Shown here piece by piece: positions 40,400-50,379 of a DNA stretch of 64,000 nucleotides. The translations under genes and the position numbers were made by a program. Position 1 is the stretch's first letter, and each line of letters begins with the position of its first letter. Under the pieces are notes generated by a model. That model was not told where the DNA came from. It searched no databases and saw only the letters and a list, made by a program, of their open reading frames with translations. The DNA is from Comamonas sp. B21-038 (GTDB taxonomy: Bacteria; Pseudomonadota; Gammaproteobacteria; Burkholderiales; Burkholderiaceae_C), in contig NZ_CP092462.1 of assembly GCF_022387135.1 (NCBI RefSeq), forward strand, positions 372,001 through 436,000, given 5' to 3'.

Positions 40400-41197
40400 T
40401 CAGAGCGCGACGCTGTCCGCTTGCTCCGGTGCTTCAAAGCAGTCGCGAAAGCTGAACACCACCGAGGTCAGGAACATCGTTGCCAGCATCAGCGAGCCGG
40501 CAATGGCGATGGCTGCCGCTGCCCAGGCACCCAGCAAGGTGCCCAGCAGTGCAGACAGCAAGGCCATGGCAATGCCAAAGCCAATGCCGACAGCCATCCA
40601 GGCCAGGCCAAACATCGTGAAGGCGCCGATATTGCGGCTGCAGGCAATCAGGCTGAAAAACACCGCCTTGATGGCAGGCACACGGTGCCAGTAGATGAGG
40701 CCCGGCGCATGCCAGAACAGCAGCGACAGCGGGATGTACAGCAGCATGGTGGCGAACATGGCCTGCTGGAAGGCCGGTTGCTCGACGATCTCACGGGTGA
40801 TCTCGCCGCCCATCAGGTTGAGGCGGGCAAACTGGCCGCCGTCGAACAGCGCCGAAAAGCCCAGCACCAACAGGAACGACAGCGCATAGAAGACGCCCAG
40901 CACGACAAAGGAATTGCGCCGTTCCTTGTCGACACGCAGCTCTGCCAGTACCACCGGCAACGTAGGGCGCGTGCCCTGGGCCGTCAGCGCGGCGCCAATC
41001 ATCATGCACAAGGTGGAGACCGGCAGCAGCGCCAGCGCGATGAAGGTGCCGGCAATCGGGATGGCCCCGATCAGCGACATCACCATCATCGACAGAAAGA
41101 ACAGCGAGGTCAGGGCCAGCGCCTGGGTCTTGAAGGTTTTGAAGCCGTCTTGCACCCAGGTCACACCCTGGCGGGCAGTGGCGATACGAAGTTTCAT
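40400..41197 (-). CDS. Multi-pass membrane protein (BPSS1780-like)
   Basis: A 265-residue protein with six or seven hydrophobic helices. It resembles the BPSS1780 family of betaproteobacterial membrane proteins. After an amphipathic N-terminus (GVTWVQDGFKTFKTQ) helices begin at residue 28 (LTSLFFLSMMVMSLIGAIPI), and a C-terminal FSFRDCFEA follows. The biochemical role is unknown. The start MKLRIATARQG at 41197 is chosen; a frame open further upstream lacks support. It lies 136 bp downstream of thrB on the same strand and ends in a strong terminator. Confidence 0.78.
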   Translation of the reverse strand: MKLRIATARQGVTWVQDGFKTFKTQALALTSLFFLSMMVMSLIGAIPIAGTFIALALLPVSTLCMMIGAALTAQGTRPTLPVVLAELRVDKERRNSFVVLGVFYALSFLLVLGFSALFDGGQFARLNLMGGEITREIVEQPAFQQAMFATMLLYIPLSLLFWHAPGLIYWHRVPAIKAVFFSLIACSRNIGAFTMFGLAWMAVGIGFGIAMALLSALLGTLLGAWAAAAIAIAGSLMLATMFLTSVVFSFRDCFEAPEQADSVAL

Positions 41198-41333
41198 GCA
41201 CCAGCGCGCTGCAGCGCGGGCTGCAGCGATAAAAATCAAAGGGGATGGCGCACTGTAACCCATGCGCCCAAGGGGCAGGTGCCCATGTGGGCATGGCGTG
41301 CGCGGGCGGGCCCCGGTGGCTTGGAACCGGTTC

Positions 41334-42290
41334 TTAGACCAGTTGGTATGGCGTGGCCAAGCGCTCGCGCAGCACACGCTCGAAATGGGTCGGGTCATGG
41401 GGCTTGAGCAGCGAGGCTTCGCGCGGCAGGTAGAAGTCCCAGAGGCGCGAGATCCAGAAGCGCAGCGCGCCTGCGCGCAGCATGGCATTGAGCAGCTCGC
41501 GCTCGCAGGCCTGCAGCGGGCGCACCGCCTGGTAGGCGGCGAGCAGCGCATCGGCACGGGCCTTGTCGATGGCGCCGGTGGCCAGGTCGATGCACCAGTC
41601 GTTGATGACCACGGACAGGTCAAACAGCCAGGTATCGACACCGGCGAAATAGAAATCAAAGATGCCCGTCAGGGTGTCGCCCTCGAACATGGCGTTGTCG
41701 CGGAACAGGTCGGCATGGACGGGTCCGCGTGGCAGCGCCGTATAGGCCGAGCTTTGTGCCACATGGTTCTGGTAGGCCAGCTCGCTGCGCAGCAGTTCGG
41801 CGGTGGCGGTGTCCAGGTAGGGCAGCACCACCGGCACGGTCTCGTTCCACCAGGGCAGGCCACGCAGATTGGGCTGCTGGCGCGGGTAGTCGAGCGCGGC
41901 CTGGTGCATTCGGGCCAGCACCTCGCCCAGCGATTGGCAATGCGCCGCCTGGGGCGCCAGCTGGCTCTTGCCGGGCAGCTTGCCAACGATGGCCGCCGGC
42001 TTGCCCTCGACCTGCAGCAGGATGTCGCCGGTCTTGCCATCGGCCTGGGGCTCGGGCACCGGCACGCCGGCCTTGGCCAGGTGCTTCATCAGGTAGAGGT
42101 AGAACGGCAGCTGGTCGGCGCGCAGGCGCTCGAACAGGGTCAGCACGTACTCGCCCTGGCTGGTGGTCAGAAAGTAGTTGGTGTTTTCAATACCGCCTTC
42201 AATACCGCGCAACGAGACGAAATCGCCCAGCGGGACGCGTTTGAGCAAGGCCTTGGCAGCCTTGTCGGATACTTCGGTGAAAACAGCCAT
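41334..42290 (-). CDS. thrB: Homoserine kinase, type II (aminoglycoside-phosphotransferase fold)
   Basis: A 318-residue ThrB of the APH-like branch, which phosphorylates homoserine in threonine synthesis. N-terminal [16 protein letters not shown] and [13 protein letters not shown], the catalytic loop [14 protein letters not shown] and the DFDFYFAG-like Mg site ([13 protein letters not shown]) are visible. It follows the DUF2782 gene but a terminator lies between them, so it may also have its own promoter. A conserved polA-DUF2782-thrB neighbourhood is known from pseudomonads. Confidence 0.95.
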   Translation of the reverse strand: MAVFTEVSDKAAKALLKRVPLGDFVSLRGIEGGIENTNYFLTTSQGEYVLTLFERLRADQLPFYLYLMKHLAKAGVPVPEPQADGKTGDILLQVEGKPAAIVGKLPGKSQLAPQAAHCQSLGEVLARMHQAALDYPRQQPNLRGLPWWNETVPVVLPYLDTATAELLRSELAYQNHVAQSSAYTALPRGPVHADLFRDNAMFEGDTLTGIFDFYFAGVDTWLFDLSVVINDWCIDLATGAIDKARADALLAAYQAVRPLQACERELLNAMLRAGALRFWISRLWDFYLPREASLLKPHDPTHFERVLRERLATPYQLV

Positions 42291-42307
42291 GGATGTATAT
42301 CGTCGCT

Positions 42308-42339
42308 ACAAAAACAAGGCCAGCCTCTGTGGCTGGCCT
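42308..42339 (-). terminator. Terminator between the DUF2782 gene and thrB
   Basis: AGGCCAGCC (42317-42325) pairs perfectly with GGCTGGCCT (42331-42339); the minus strand continues TTGTTTTTG. It lies 18 bp upstream of the thrB start. Confidence 0.8.
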
Positions 42340-42414
42340 GGCCCGCAAGGCGGGTGCAAAGAGGCGATTATCGCAAGCCCGGGCGGCGCCGGGCTGTTCG
42401 CTCTGGTATCGCGC

Positions 42415-42789
42415 TCAGAAATTGCCGATGTTCCAGACGCGCTTCTTGCTCTGGGTGTCGCCAAAGCCATCGGGGCGGGCGCGGGCGCCGTCGGTCGGCT
42501 TGACCTCATAGCCGGGCATGTTGCCCATCTTGGGCTGCACATGGATGCTCTGGGTCTGGCCACCAATGCGCACCTCGTCGATACGGCTGCCCGCATCTTC
42601 CACCCGGATGTATTCGGCCTTCTGGTTGTACTTGTCGTTCGCGGGCGCCGCGTCGGCAGGGGCCGCAGGCTGTGCAGCGGGCTGGGCTGCAGGCTGCTCG
42701 GCAGGAGCGGCGGGTTGCTGGGCCAGCGCAGGGGCTGCCAGCACCAGTGCCAGGGCCTGGGCGATGAAAGAAGTGGTAATTGCGCGCAT
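42415..42789 (-). CDS. DUF2782-like secreted protein
   Basis: A 124-residue exported protein. The signal peptide ends near APALA. A Pro/Ala/Gln-rich stretch of about 25 residues follows (PAAQPAAQPAAPADAAP). The folded C-terminal part contains YIRVEDAGSRIDEVRIGGQT and MPGYEVKPTDG. Its place between polA and thrB and its C-terminal pattern fit DUF2782, a family without known function. It is divergent from polA. Confidence 0.75.
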   Translation of the reverse strand: MRAITTSFIAQALALVLAAPALAQQPAAPAEQPAAQPAAQPAAPADAAPANDKYNQKAEYIRVEDAGSRIDEVRIGGQTQSIHVQPKMGNMPGYEVKPTDGARARPDGFGDTQSKKRVWNIGNF

Positions 42790-42841
42790 GGCTCAATTGT
42801 AAGTTGTCGCCCGGTGTTTGCGTACCGGGCACAATGTCAAT

Positions 42842-45643
42842 ATGCGTAATCCTCCTACTTTAGTGCTGGTGGACGGTTCCAGCTATCTGTACCGTGCCTA
42901 CCATGCGATGCCCGACCTTCGTGCGGTTCCCGGCGACTCTGCCAGCCCGGCTACCGGGGCCATCCGGGGCATGATCAACATGATGCAGGCGTTGCGTAAA
43001 GACATACAGGCCGACTACGCCGTCTGTGTTTTCGACGCCAGCGGCCCCACCTTCCGCGACGATCTCTACACCGAGTACAAGGCCACGCGCTCGCCAATGC
43101 CCGATGACCTGCGCTCGCAGATCGCGCCCATCCATGAGGTGGTGCAGCTGCTGGGCTGGAAGATTCTGGCGGTGCCCGGGGTCGAGGCCGACGATGTCAT
43201 CGCCACCCTGGCCCGGATGGCATCGCAGCAGGGCATTCAGGTCATCGTCTCCAGCGGCGACAAGGATTTGAGCCAGCTGGTCAACGAGCATGTGACCATC
43301 ATCGACACGATGAACGGCAAGCGCCGCGATGTGGCCGGGGTCACGGCCGAGTTTGGCGTGCCGCCGTCGCAGATGGTCGAGTACCAGGCCTTGGTGGGCG
43401 ATACGGTGGACAACGTGCCCGGCGTCAGCAAGGTAGGCCCCAAGACGGCTGCCAAGTGGCTGGAGGAACACGGCTCCTTGGACCAGCTGATCGCCAAAGC
43501 CGACACGATCAAGGGTGTTGCCGGCCAGAACCTGCGCGATGCGATTGCCAGCGGCCAGCTGGCGCTGAGCCGCCAGCTGGTGACGATGAAGACCGATTGC
43601 GCGCTGGACGACTACATCCCGGGCCTGCCCGCCTTCGATGGCATTACGCTGGGCGAGCCGGATGCCGCCGGCCTGGCACCGTTCTATGAGCAGTACGGCT
43701 TCAAGGGCCTGGCACGGTCGCTGGGTTCTGCCGCAGCGCCCGCTGCGGGCAAGGCCGCAGCCGGCCTTGCCGGCCAGGCCGGTCTGTTTGACAGTGCCGA
43801 TGCCGCGGTGACCGAGGTCGCCATCGAGGCCCAGCAGCGCGATGTGGTCTACCACACCATCCTGACCGAGGCCGATCTGGATGCCTGGTTGCTCAAGCTG
43901 CAAACGGCCGAATTGGCGGCGCTCGATACCGAAACCGATTCGCTCGATGAAATGCAGGCCCGCATCGTCGGCATCTCGTTCAGCGTGCAGGTGGGCGAGG
44001 CGGCCTACATCCCGCTGCGCCACGAAGGCATGGACGTGCCCGAGCAGCTGCCGATGGATCTGGTGCTGGCCAAGCTCAAGCCCTGGCTGGAAGACGCCAG
44101 CAAAAAGAAGCTGGGCCAGCATGTCAAATATGACCAGCATGTGCTGGCCAACCACGGCATTCGCGTGCAAGGCTATGCGCATGACACCATGCTGCAGTCC
44201 TATGTGCTGGAGGCCGACCGCCCCCACAACCTGGGCAGCCTGGCACTGCGCCACACCGGCCGCACGGGCATCAGCTATGAGGACCTCTGCGGCAAGGGCA
44301 AGGGCCAGATACCGTTTGCCCAGGTACCGGTGGACAAGGCCGCCGCGTACAGCTGTGAGGATTCCGACCAGACCCTCGGTGTACACCGCGTGCTGTGGCC
44401 GCGCATCGAAGCCCATCCTGGCCTGGCGCATATCTACGCGCTGGAGATGCAGACCAGCGAAGCGCTGTTCCGCATCGAGCGCAATGGCGTGCGCATTGAT
44501 GCGCCCGAGCTGGCGCGCCAGAGCAACGACCTGGGCCGCCGCATTCTGGCGCTGGAAGCCGAGGCCTACGAGATCGCCGGCCAGCAGTTCAACCTGAGCA
44601 GCCCCAAGCAGCTCGGCGAGATCTTTTTTGACAAGCTGGGCCTGCCGGTGGTGAAGAAAACCGCCACCGGCGCGCGCAGCACGGACGAAGAAGTGCTGGA
44701 AAAGCTGGCCGAGGATTACCCGCTGCCGGCCAAGATCCTGGAGCACCGCTCGCTGTCCAAGCTCAAGGGCACCTACACCGACAAGCTCGCGCAGATGGCG
44801 CTGCCCAGCGATGGCCGCGTGCACACCCACTATGCGCAGGCGGTGGCTGTCACCGGCCGCCTGTCGAGCAACGAGCCGAACCTGCAGAACATTCCCGTGC
44901 GCACCGCCGAAGGCCGCCGCATCCGCGAAGCCTTTGTCGCGCCCGAAGGCAAGCTGATTGCCAGCGCCGACTACTCGCAGATCGAGCTGCGCATCATGGC
45001 GCATCTGTCGGGCGACGAGGCGCTGCTGAATGCCTTCCGCGATGGGCTAGATGTCCACCGCGCCACCGCCGCCGAGGTGTTTGGCGTGGCACTGGACCAG
45101 GTCAGCAGCGAGCAGCGCCGCTATGCCAAGGTCATCAACTTTGGCCTGATCTACGGCATGAGCAGCTTTGGTCTGGCCAAGAACCTGGGCATCGAGACCA
45201 AGGCCGCTGCCGCCTATATCGACAAGTACTTCCAGCGCTACCCCGGCGTCAAGCGCTACATGGACCAGACCGTCGAGTTGGCGCACACGCAGGGCTATGT
45301 CGAGACCGTGTTTGGCCGGCGCCTGGTGCTGCCCGAGATCAATGGCGGCAACGGCCCGCGCAAGAAAGCGGCCGAGCGCGCCGCGATCAATGCGCCGATG
45401 CAGGGCACGGCAGCCGATCTGATCAAGAAGGCCATGGTGGCCGTGCAGGCCAAGCTCGATGCCCAGAAGCCCGAGGTGCTGGTCATCATGCAGGTGCACG
45501 ATGAACTGGTGTTCGAGCTGCCGGCGGCCGAGCAGGACTGGGTGCGCACGGAGATCCCGGCCATCATGGCCGGTGTAGCCGACCTGAAGGTGCCGTTGAT
45601 CGCCGAGATCGGCTTTGGCCCGAACTGGGAAAAAGCGCACTGA
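42842..45643 (+). CDS. polA: DNA polymerase I
   Basis: A 933-residue enzyme with all three domains. The 5'-3' exonuclease spans residues 1-300 (LVDGSSYLYRAYHAMPDL, VSSGDKDLSQLV, VGDTVDNVPGVSKVGPKTA). The 3'-5' exonuclease is intact, with LDTETDSLD, HVKYDQHVL and CEDSD. The polymerase domain has motif A DYSQIELRIMAHLSGD, motif B RRYAKVINFGLIYGMS and motif C MQVHDELVFE. Proofreading therefore looks active. The start at 42842 gives the normal N-terminus; the upstream in-frame codon adds eight residues only. Confidence 0.98.
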   Translation: MRNPPTLVLVDGSSYLYRAYHAMPDLRAVPGDSASPATGAIRGMINMMQALRKDIQADYAVCVFDASGPTFRDDLYTEYKATRSPMPDDLRSQIAPIHEVVQLLGWKILAVPGVEADDVIATLARMASQQGIQVIVSSGDKDLSQLVNEHVTIIDTMNGKRRDVAGVTAEFGVPPSQMVEYQALVGDTVDNVPGVSKVGPKTAAKWLEEHGSLDQLIAKADTIKGVAGQNLRDAIASGQLALSRQLVTMKTDCALDDYIPGLPAFDGITLGEPDAAGLAPFYEQYGFKGLARSLGSAAAPAAGKAAAGLAGQAGLFDSADAAVTEVAIEAQQRDVVYHTILTEADLDAWLLKLQTAELAALDTETDSLDEMQARIVGISFSVQVGEAAYIPLRHEGMDVPEQLPMDLVLAKLKPWLEDASKKKLGQHVKYDQHVLANHGIRVQGYAHDTMLQSYVLEADRPHNLGSLALRHTGRTGISYEDLCGKGKGQIPFAQVPVDKAAAYSCEDSDQTLGVHRVLWPRIEAHPGLAHIYALEMQTSEALFRIERNGVRIDAPELARQSNDLGRRILALEAEAYEIAGQQFNLSSPKQLGEIFFDKLGLPVVKKTATGARSTDEEVLEKLAEDYPLPAKILEHRSLSKLKGTYTDKLAQMALPSDGRVHTHYAQAVAVTGRLSSNEPNLQNIPVRTAEGRRIREAFVAPEGKLIASADYSQIELRIMAHLSGDEALLNAFRDGLDVHRATAAEVFGVALDQVSSEQRRYAKVINFGLIYGMSSFGLAKNLGIETKAAAAYIDKYFQRYPGVKRYMDQTVELAHTQGYVETVFGRRLVLPEINGGNGPRKKAAERAAINAPMQGTAADLIKKAMVAVQAKLDAQKPEVLVIMQVHDELVFELPAAEQDWVRTEIPAIMAGVADLKVPLIAEIGFGPNWEKAH

Positions 45644-45695
45644 TGCGGATACCCAGCGCTGCCTGGCAAGGGCAGCCGCTGAGGTTCCAGATGGA

Positions 45696-45735
45696 CCGCC
45701 CCAAGCCCCGGCATGCGCCCAGGATTTGGGGCGGT
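45696..45735. other. Long hairpin downstream of polA
   Basis: ACCGCCCCAA (45696-45705) and TTGGGGCGGT (45726-45735) pair perfectly across a 20-base loop. No T-run follows; it may still end polA transcription. Confidence 0.4.
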
Positions 45736-45738
45736 TAA

Positions 45739-45753
45739 TGCAACTGCGTTGCA
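45739..45753. promoter_or_regulatory. Dyad TGCAAC-TGC-GTTGCA upstream of the ZIP gene
   Basis: A perfect 6-bp inverted repeat about 125 bp upstream of the transporter start. It is a possible metal-regulator or other operator site; it does not match the classic Zur or Fur boxes I know. Confidence 0.35.
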
Positions 45754-45876
45754 ACTAAGTGCTACCATGCGCGGCATGTTGGATGGGGCAGGGTGCCCGG
45801 TGGCTGCGCAGGCGCGCGGTGCTGCACTGGGGTGATGGCGTTGTTTGTTGAGCCGGCCCCGCTGAAGGATGGTTTC

Positions 45877-46848
45877 ATGACTTTGATCGCAATCGTGCTG
45901 GCGACCCTTGCTGCCGGTTTGGGCAGCGTGTGGGTGGCCGCAGCGCTGATGCGCACGGGTATCGGCGGCCAGGGCAGCCGCTTTGGTGCCCAGCACCTGC
46001 TGAGCCTGGCCGCAGGCGCCTTGCTCGCTACCGCCTTTGTGCATTTGCTGCCCGAGGCTTTCGAGAGCCAGATCAACCCCAAGGCCCTGTTTGTGGTGCT
46101 GCTGCTGGGTCTGGTATTTTTCTTTTTGCTGGACAAGGCCGAACTCTGGCACCACGGCCATGAGCACCGCCATGCGCTGCCTGAAGAGCGCGGCCATGCC
46201 CATGGCGGCCATGCGGAAGGCGACCGTGCGGATGGCGAGCACGCCGATGGCCAGCATGGCCATGCGCACCACCACCACGGCCACACGCACAACCACAGTG
46301 CAGGCGGCTGGTCGCTGCTGACCGGTGACAGCGTGCACTGCTTTGGCGATGGCATCCTGATTGCGTCGGCCTTCATGGCCGATAGGTGGCTGGGCATCGT
46401 GGCGGCCATCTCGGTGCTGGCCCATGAGGTGCCGCACCATATGGGAGACCTGGTGGTGCTGTCGGGCAATGGCAGCCGCAGCCAGAGCAAGGTGGCGCTG
46501 CTCAAGCTGTCGCTGGCCGGTGCGGTGACCGCGCTGGGCGGTGTGGTCGGCTATTTCCTGGTCAGCTCACTGGCCGATTTTCTGCCGTACTTCCTGGCCA
46601 TTGCATCGAGCAGCTTCATCTATGTGGCGCTGGCCGATCTGATCCCGCAGCTGCAGCGCCAGCTGTCGGCCAAGCAGACGGTGCAGCAGGTGGTCTGGCT
46701 GGCCATCGGCATGGTGGTGGTGAGCGCGGTCAGCACCTGGGCGCATGGCGACCATGACCACCCTGGCCATGCACACGGCCCGGCCGGGCAGCATGAGGCC
46801 CATGGCGCCGATGACGCGCATGGCGACCACGACGGGCACAAGCACTGA
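45877..46848 (+). CDS. ZIP-family metal transporter with His-rich loops
   Basis: A 323-residue inner-membrane ZIP protein. Helices start at residue 2 (LIAIVLATLAAGLGSVWVAA), and the metal-binding helix pair is seen as LTGDSVHCFGDGILIASAF and VLAHEVPHHMGDL. Between helices III and IV is a long His-rich loop (HGHAHHHHGHTHNHS), and the C-terminus is also His-rich (HGDHDHPGHAHGP). It probably moves zinc or other divalent metals. The start at 45877 follows AAGGATGG. It converges on the LytTR regulator gene. Confidence 0.9.
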   Translation: MTLIAIVLATLAAGLGSVWVAAALMRTGIGGQGSRFGAQHLLSLAAGALLATAFVHLLPEAFESQINPKALFVVLLLGLVFFFLLDKAELWHHGHEHRHALPEERGHAHGGHAEGDRADGEHADGQHGHAHHHHGHTHNHSAGGWSLLTGDSVHCFGDGILIASAFMADRWLGIVAAISVLAHEVPHHMGDLVVLSGNGSRSQSKVALLKLSLAGAVTALGGVVGYFLVSSLADFLPYFLAIASSSFIYVALADLIPQLQRQLSAKQTVQQVVWLAIGMVVVSAVSTWAHGDHDHPGHAHGPAGQHEAHGADDAHGDHDGHKH

Positions 46849-46869
46849 GACGGGTGAGGACGGCAGCTG

Positions 46870-47658
46870 TCAGCCTGCACGCAGGCCACTGAGCTTGTTG
46901 GCCAGCAAGGCACGCACCACCGGCAGCTGGCGCCGCGAGACCAGCAGCACATCCGGGATGCCAAACAGACGCAGCTGCCAGCCCTCGCTGTCGTCTGCAT
47001 CACAGGCCTTTTCCAGGCAGCGGATGGCGGACGGTGCCACCAGCGCATTGCGGTGCACGCGCAGATAGCGCTTGGCAAAGCGCGTCTCCAGATCGTTGAG
47101 GCTGCCCGACCACAGATACTCATGTGAACCGGTGCGCACAGTCACATATTTCAGCTCGGATTTGAAATACAGCACATCGGCCAGGCGCACCCGTTCGGTA
47201 CGGCCCCGGTCGGTGATCAGCAAGGTGTCGGCGTCCAGGTCAGGCTCGGGCAGGGCAGGGGCCTGGCGCAGTGCATGGGCCTGGGCGACCAGGGCCACCT
47301 TGTGCAGCGCGGCTGCCAGGCGCTCGCGCCGCACCGGCTTGGTCAGGTAGTCGGCGGCATTGACCTCGAAGGCGCTCAGCGCATGCTCGGGGTGGGCGGT
47401 GACAAAGACCACGGCCGGCGCCGGGGGCTGCTGCTGCAGCTGGCGCGCCAGCTCCATGCCGCTCAGCCCAGGCATGTGGATGTCCAGCAGCAGCACATCA
47501 AAGGCCTGGCCCACTGCCGCGGCACTGGCCAGCGCCTGCAGCGCCTCGGGCGCATTAGCGGCCTCGTGCACAGCGGTTGGCGCTGGTGTCATCTCGACCA
47601 GCAAGCGCCGCAGCCGGCTGCGGGCCAGGGCTTCATCATCCACAATCAATACTCGCAT
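46870..47658 (-). CDS. LytTR-family response regulator (AlgR-like)
   Basis: A 262-residue response regulator. The receiver begins MRVLIVDDEALARSRL. The phosphoacceptor is the Asp of LLLDIHMPGLSG, and the Lys is in YLTKPVRRERL. A linker leads to a C-terminal LytTR DNA-binding domain (DVLYFKSELKYVTVRT, LRVHRNALVAPSAI). It follows the LytS/AlgZ-type kinase gene by 65 bp on the same strand. The argH-algZ-algR order matches pseudomonads, where AlgR controls alginate and pili; the target here is unknown. Confidence 0.93.
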   Translation of the reverse strand: MRVLIVDDEALARSRLRRLLVEMTPAPTAVHEAANAPEALQALASAAAVGQAFDVLLLDIHMPGLSGMELARQLQQQPPAPAVVFVTAHPEHALSAFEVNAADYLTKPVRRERLAAALHKVALVAQAHALRQAPALPEPDLDADTLLITDRGRTERVRLADVLYFKSELKYVTVRTGSHEYLWSGSLNDLETRFAKRYLRVHRNALVAPSAIRCLEKACDADDSEGWQLRLFGIPDVLLVSRRQLPVVRALLANKLSGLRAG

Positions 47659-47723
47659 GGGCGCCTATGCTAGCGGAGGCGGGGCCTGGCTGCCAACACC
47701 GGCCGTCGTGTATTTGCGCCCGC

Positions 47724-48758
47724 TCAAGCGGGGATGCTGATGCGCACCATGTAGATGCCGTCCTTGCTGGTCGCCTTGAAGTCGTACTCCAGGTCATAGA
47801 GCAGGCGCAGCCGCTTTTTCACATTCAGGATGGCGGTGCCAGTGCCGGCACGCCGCTCCGGCTGCGGGGCGCTGAACGGGCGCGGGGTGGTGTTGATGAT
47901 CTGGATCTGCACCATATTGCCCCGCCTGCGCGTGGCAATACTGATGCGGCCATGGCCGTGGCTGGGCTCGATGCCGTGCTTGACGGCGTTCTCCACCAGC
48001 GGCTGCAGAAACAGCGGCGGCACGGTGGCGTCATCGGCGCGCGAATCCAGGTTCCAGCGCACGGCCATGCGGTCTTCAAAGCGGATCTGCTCGATCGACA
48101 GGTAGCGGCGCGCCAGCATCACCTCTTCGGCCAGGGTCGAGGCCTCGCGCTTTTCGGTCAGCGCATGGCGGAACAGGTCGCTCAGGTCCTCCAGCATGGC
48201 TTCGGCCTTGTGCGGGTGGTCCTGCACCAGCGCAATGGCGCTGTTGAGCGCATTGAAGAGGAAATGCGGGCGGATGCGCGCCTGCAGCTCGGCCAGCCGC
48301 GCGGTGGTGGCCGCCGGCGTGCGGGCCTGGGCGCGCCACTGCAGGCCCACCACGACCATCGCCGCCAAAAAGCCGCCCGCCGCAGCGCTGGCCAGCCAGG
48401 CGGTGTGTGACGACAACGTCGCCCATTGGTAGAGCATGGCCGCCAGCAGCCCGCAGGCCACGCCCAGCGCGGCGCCGGCCAGGTACTGCACGCGCGTGCT
48501 GCAGCGCTGCAGCTGCTTTTTCTGCTGGCAGGCCAGCACCAGCCACAGCAGGCTGGCCGGCAGCACCACGGCGGTGAGCAGTGCCAGCTGAAAGAACCAA
48601 TCGAGCAGGCTGCTGGTGCCAAAGGCCGCAGCAATCGCCACCACGGTCTCGACCAGGGCCACCGTGCGGCCGATCACACTGGCGGTGCAGGCATCAAACA
48701 CATAGGCCGTGCCGACGATGGCTTCGCGCGGTGCTGGATTAGTTGATGTTGCTGGCAT
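47724..48758 (-). CDS. LytS/AlgZ-type sensor histidine kinase
   Basis: A 344-residue membrane kinase. Four or more helices occupy residues 15-150 (QLALLTAVVLPASLLWLVLA). The His-kinase segment RPHFLFNALNSAIALV carries the phosphorylated His, and the ATPase domain has LQPLVENAVKHGIEP and GTGTAILNVKKRL. There is no periplasmic sensor domain, so the signal may be membrane-borne. The start at 48758 gives the usual length. It is divergent from argH and is transcribed with the LytTR regulator gene. Confidence 0.9.
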   Translation of the reverse strand: MPATSTNPAPREAIVGTAYVFDACTASVIGRTVALVETVVAIAAAFGTSSLLDWFFQLALLTAVVLPASLLWLVLACQQKKQLQRCSTRVQYLAGAALGVACGLLAAMLYQWATLSSHTAWLASAAAGGFLAAMVVVGLQWRAQARTPAATTARLAELQARIRPHFLFNALNSAIALVQDHPHKAEAMLEDLSDLFRHALTEKREASTLAEEVMLARRYLSIEQIRFEDRMAVRWNLDSRADDATVPPLFLQPLVENAVKHGIEPSHGHGRISIATRRRGNMVQIQIINTTPRPFSAPQPERRAGTGTAILNVKKRLRLLYDLEYDFKATSKDGIYMVRISIPA

Positions 48759-48879
48759 GGTCGTGCAGGGTCGATAAAATCCTGGTTTTCGCCCAGGGCT
48801 TCGGCGGGCCACAGGCACAGCACCGGAGGCTGTGTTTCCGCAGCGCAACTGGCAGCTTAACCCGAATACTGCGACCTTC

Positions 48880-50337
48880 ATGTCTACACCACACGCTTCG
48901 TCTCCTTCGCACAACCAGCTCGATTCCAAGTCCGAAGCCTGGTCGGCGCTGTTCTCCGAACCCATGAGCGATCTGGTCAAGCGCTATACCTCCAGTGTGT
49001 TTTTCGACAAGCGCCTGTGGCAGGCCGACATCCAGGGCAGTCTGGCCCATGCACAAATGCTGTGTGCCCAGAAGATCATCGGCGAGCAGGACCTGGCCTC
49101 CATCGAGCAGGGCATGGCGCAGATCACCTCGGAAATCGAAGCGGGCAGCTTTGAGTGGAAGCTGGACCTGGAAGACGTGCACCTGAACATCGAAGCGCGC
49201 CTGACCCAGCTGGTGGGCGATGCCGGCAAGCGCCTGCACACCGGCCGCAGCCGCAATGACCAGGTTGCCACCGATGTGCGCCTGTGGCTGCGCGGCGAGA
49301 TCGACCTGATCGAAGGCCTGCTGGGCGAGCTGCAGCTGTCCCTGGTGGAAGTGGCCGAAAAGAACGTCGACGTGATCCTGCCCGGTTTTACCCACCTGCA
49401 GGTGGCCCAACCGGTGAGCTTTGCCCACCACCTGCTGGCCTATGTGGAAATGTTCAAGCGCGATGCCGAGCGCATGCTGGACGTGCGCAAGCGCGTCAAT
49501 GTGCTGCCGCTGGGCAGCGCCGCGCTGGCCGGCACCACCTACCCGCTGGACCGCGAGCGTGTGGCCCGCACGCTGGGCATGGAAGGCGTGTCCCAGAACT
49601 CGCTGGACGGCGTCAGCGACCGCGACTTCGCGATTGAATTCACCGCAGCGGCGTCGCTGTGCATGGTGCACATCAGCCGCCTGTCCGAGGAACTGATCAT
49701 CTGGATGAGCCAGAACTTCGGCTTTGTGCGTATTGCCGACCGCTTCACCACCGGCTCGTCGATCATGCCGCAGAAGAAGAACCCCGATGTGCCCGAGCTG
49801 GCACGGGGCAAGACCGGCCGCGTGGTCGGCCACCTGATGGGCCTGATCACGTTGATGAAAGGCCAGCCGCTGGCCTACAACAAGGACAACCAGGAAGACA
49901 AGGAGCCGCTGTTCGACACCGTCGACACCTTGAAGGACACCTTGCGCATCTTCGCCGAGATGATCGGCGGCCAAGTGAACCCTGCGACCGGCGCCAAGGA
50001 GGGCGGCATCACCGTCAACGCCGACAACATGCGTGCCGCGGCGCTCAAGGGCTATGCCACCGCCACCGACCTGGCCGATTACCTGGTCAAGAAGGGCCTG
50101 CCTTTCCGCGATGCCCACGAGACCGTGGCCCATGCCGTCAAGCTCGCCTCGCAAAAGGGTGTGGACCTGACCGAGCTGCCGCTGGCCGAGCTGCAGGCCT
50201 TCAACCCCAACATCGAAGCCAATGTTTTCGAGGCGCTGAGCCTGGAAGGTTCGCTGAACGCCCGCAATACGCTGGGTGGCACGGCGCCTGCCCAGGTGCG
50301 CACGCAGCTGGCCAAGCACCGCACACGTCTGGCATAA
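48880..50337 (+). CDS. argH: Argininosuccinate lyase
   Basis: A 485-residue lyase that makes arginine and fumarate in the last step of arginine synthesis. The family signature [15 protein letters not shown] and the N-terminal [15 protein letters not shown] are clear, as is [17 protein letters not shown]. The N-terminus has a short Ser-rich extension ([13 protein letters not shown]), so a start at 48964 is also possible. Divergent from the sensor kinase gene; a weak TTGCTG-N18-GATAAA pair lies at 48749-48778. Confidence 0.96.
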   Translation: MSTPHASSPSHNQLDSKSEAWSALFSEPMSDLVKRYTSSVFFDKRLWQADIQGSLAHAQMLCAQKIIGEQDLASIEQGMAQITSEIEAGSFEWKLDLEDVHLNIEARLTQLVGDAGKRLHTGRSRNDQVATDVRLWLRGEIDLIEGLLGELQLSLVEVAEKNVDVILPGFTHLQVAQPVSFAHHLLAYVEMFKRDAERMLDVRKRVNVLPLGSAALAGTTYPLDRERVARTLGMEGVSQNSLDGVSDRDFAIEFTAAASLCMVHISRLSEELIIWMSQNFGFVRIADRFTTGSSIMPQKKNPDVPELARGKTGRVVGHLMGLITLMKGQPLAYNKDNQEDKEPLFDTVDTLKDTLRIFAEMIGGQVNPATGAKEGGITVNADNMRAAALKGYATATDLADYLVKKGLPFRDAHETVAHAVKLASQKGVDLTELPLAELQAFNPNIEANVFEALSLEGSLNARNTLGGTAPAQVRTQLAKHRTRLA

Positions 50338-50379
50338 GCCTTGCTTGAACGGTTCTTCTTCGATTCCTGAAAGCTGAGC

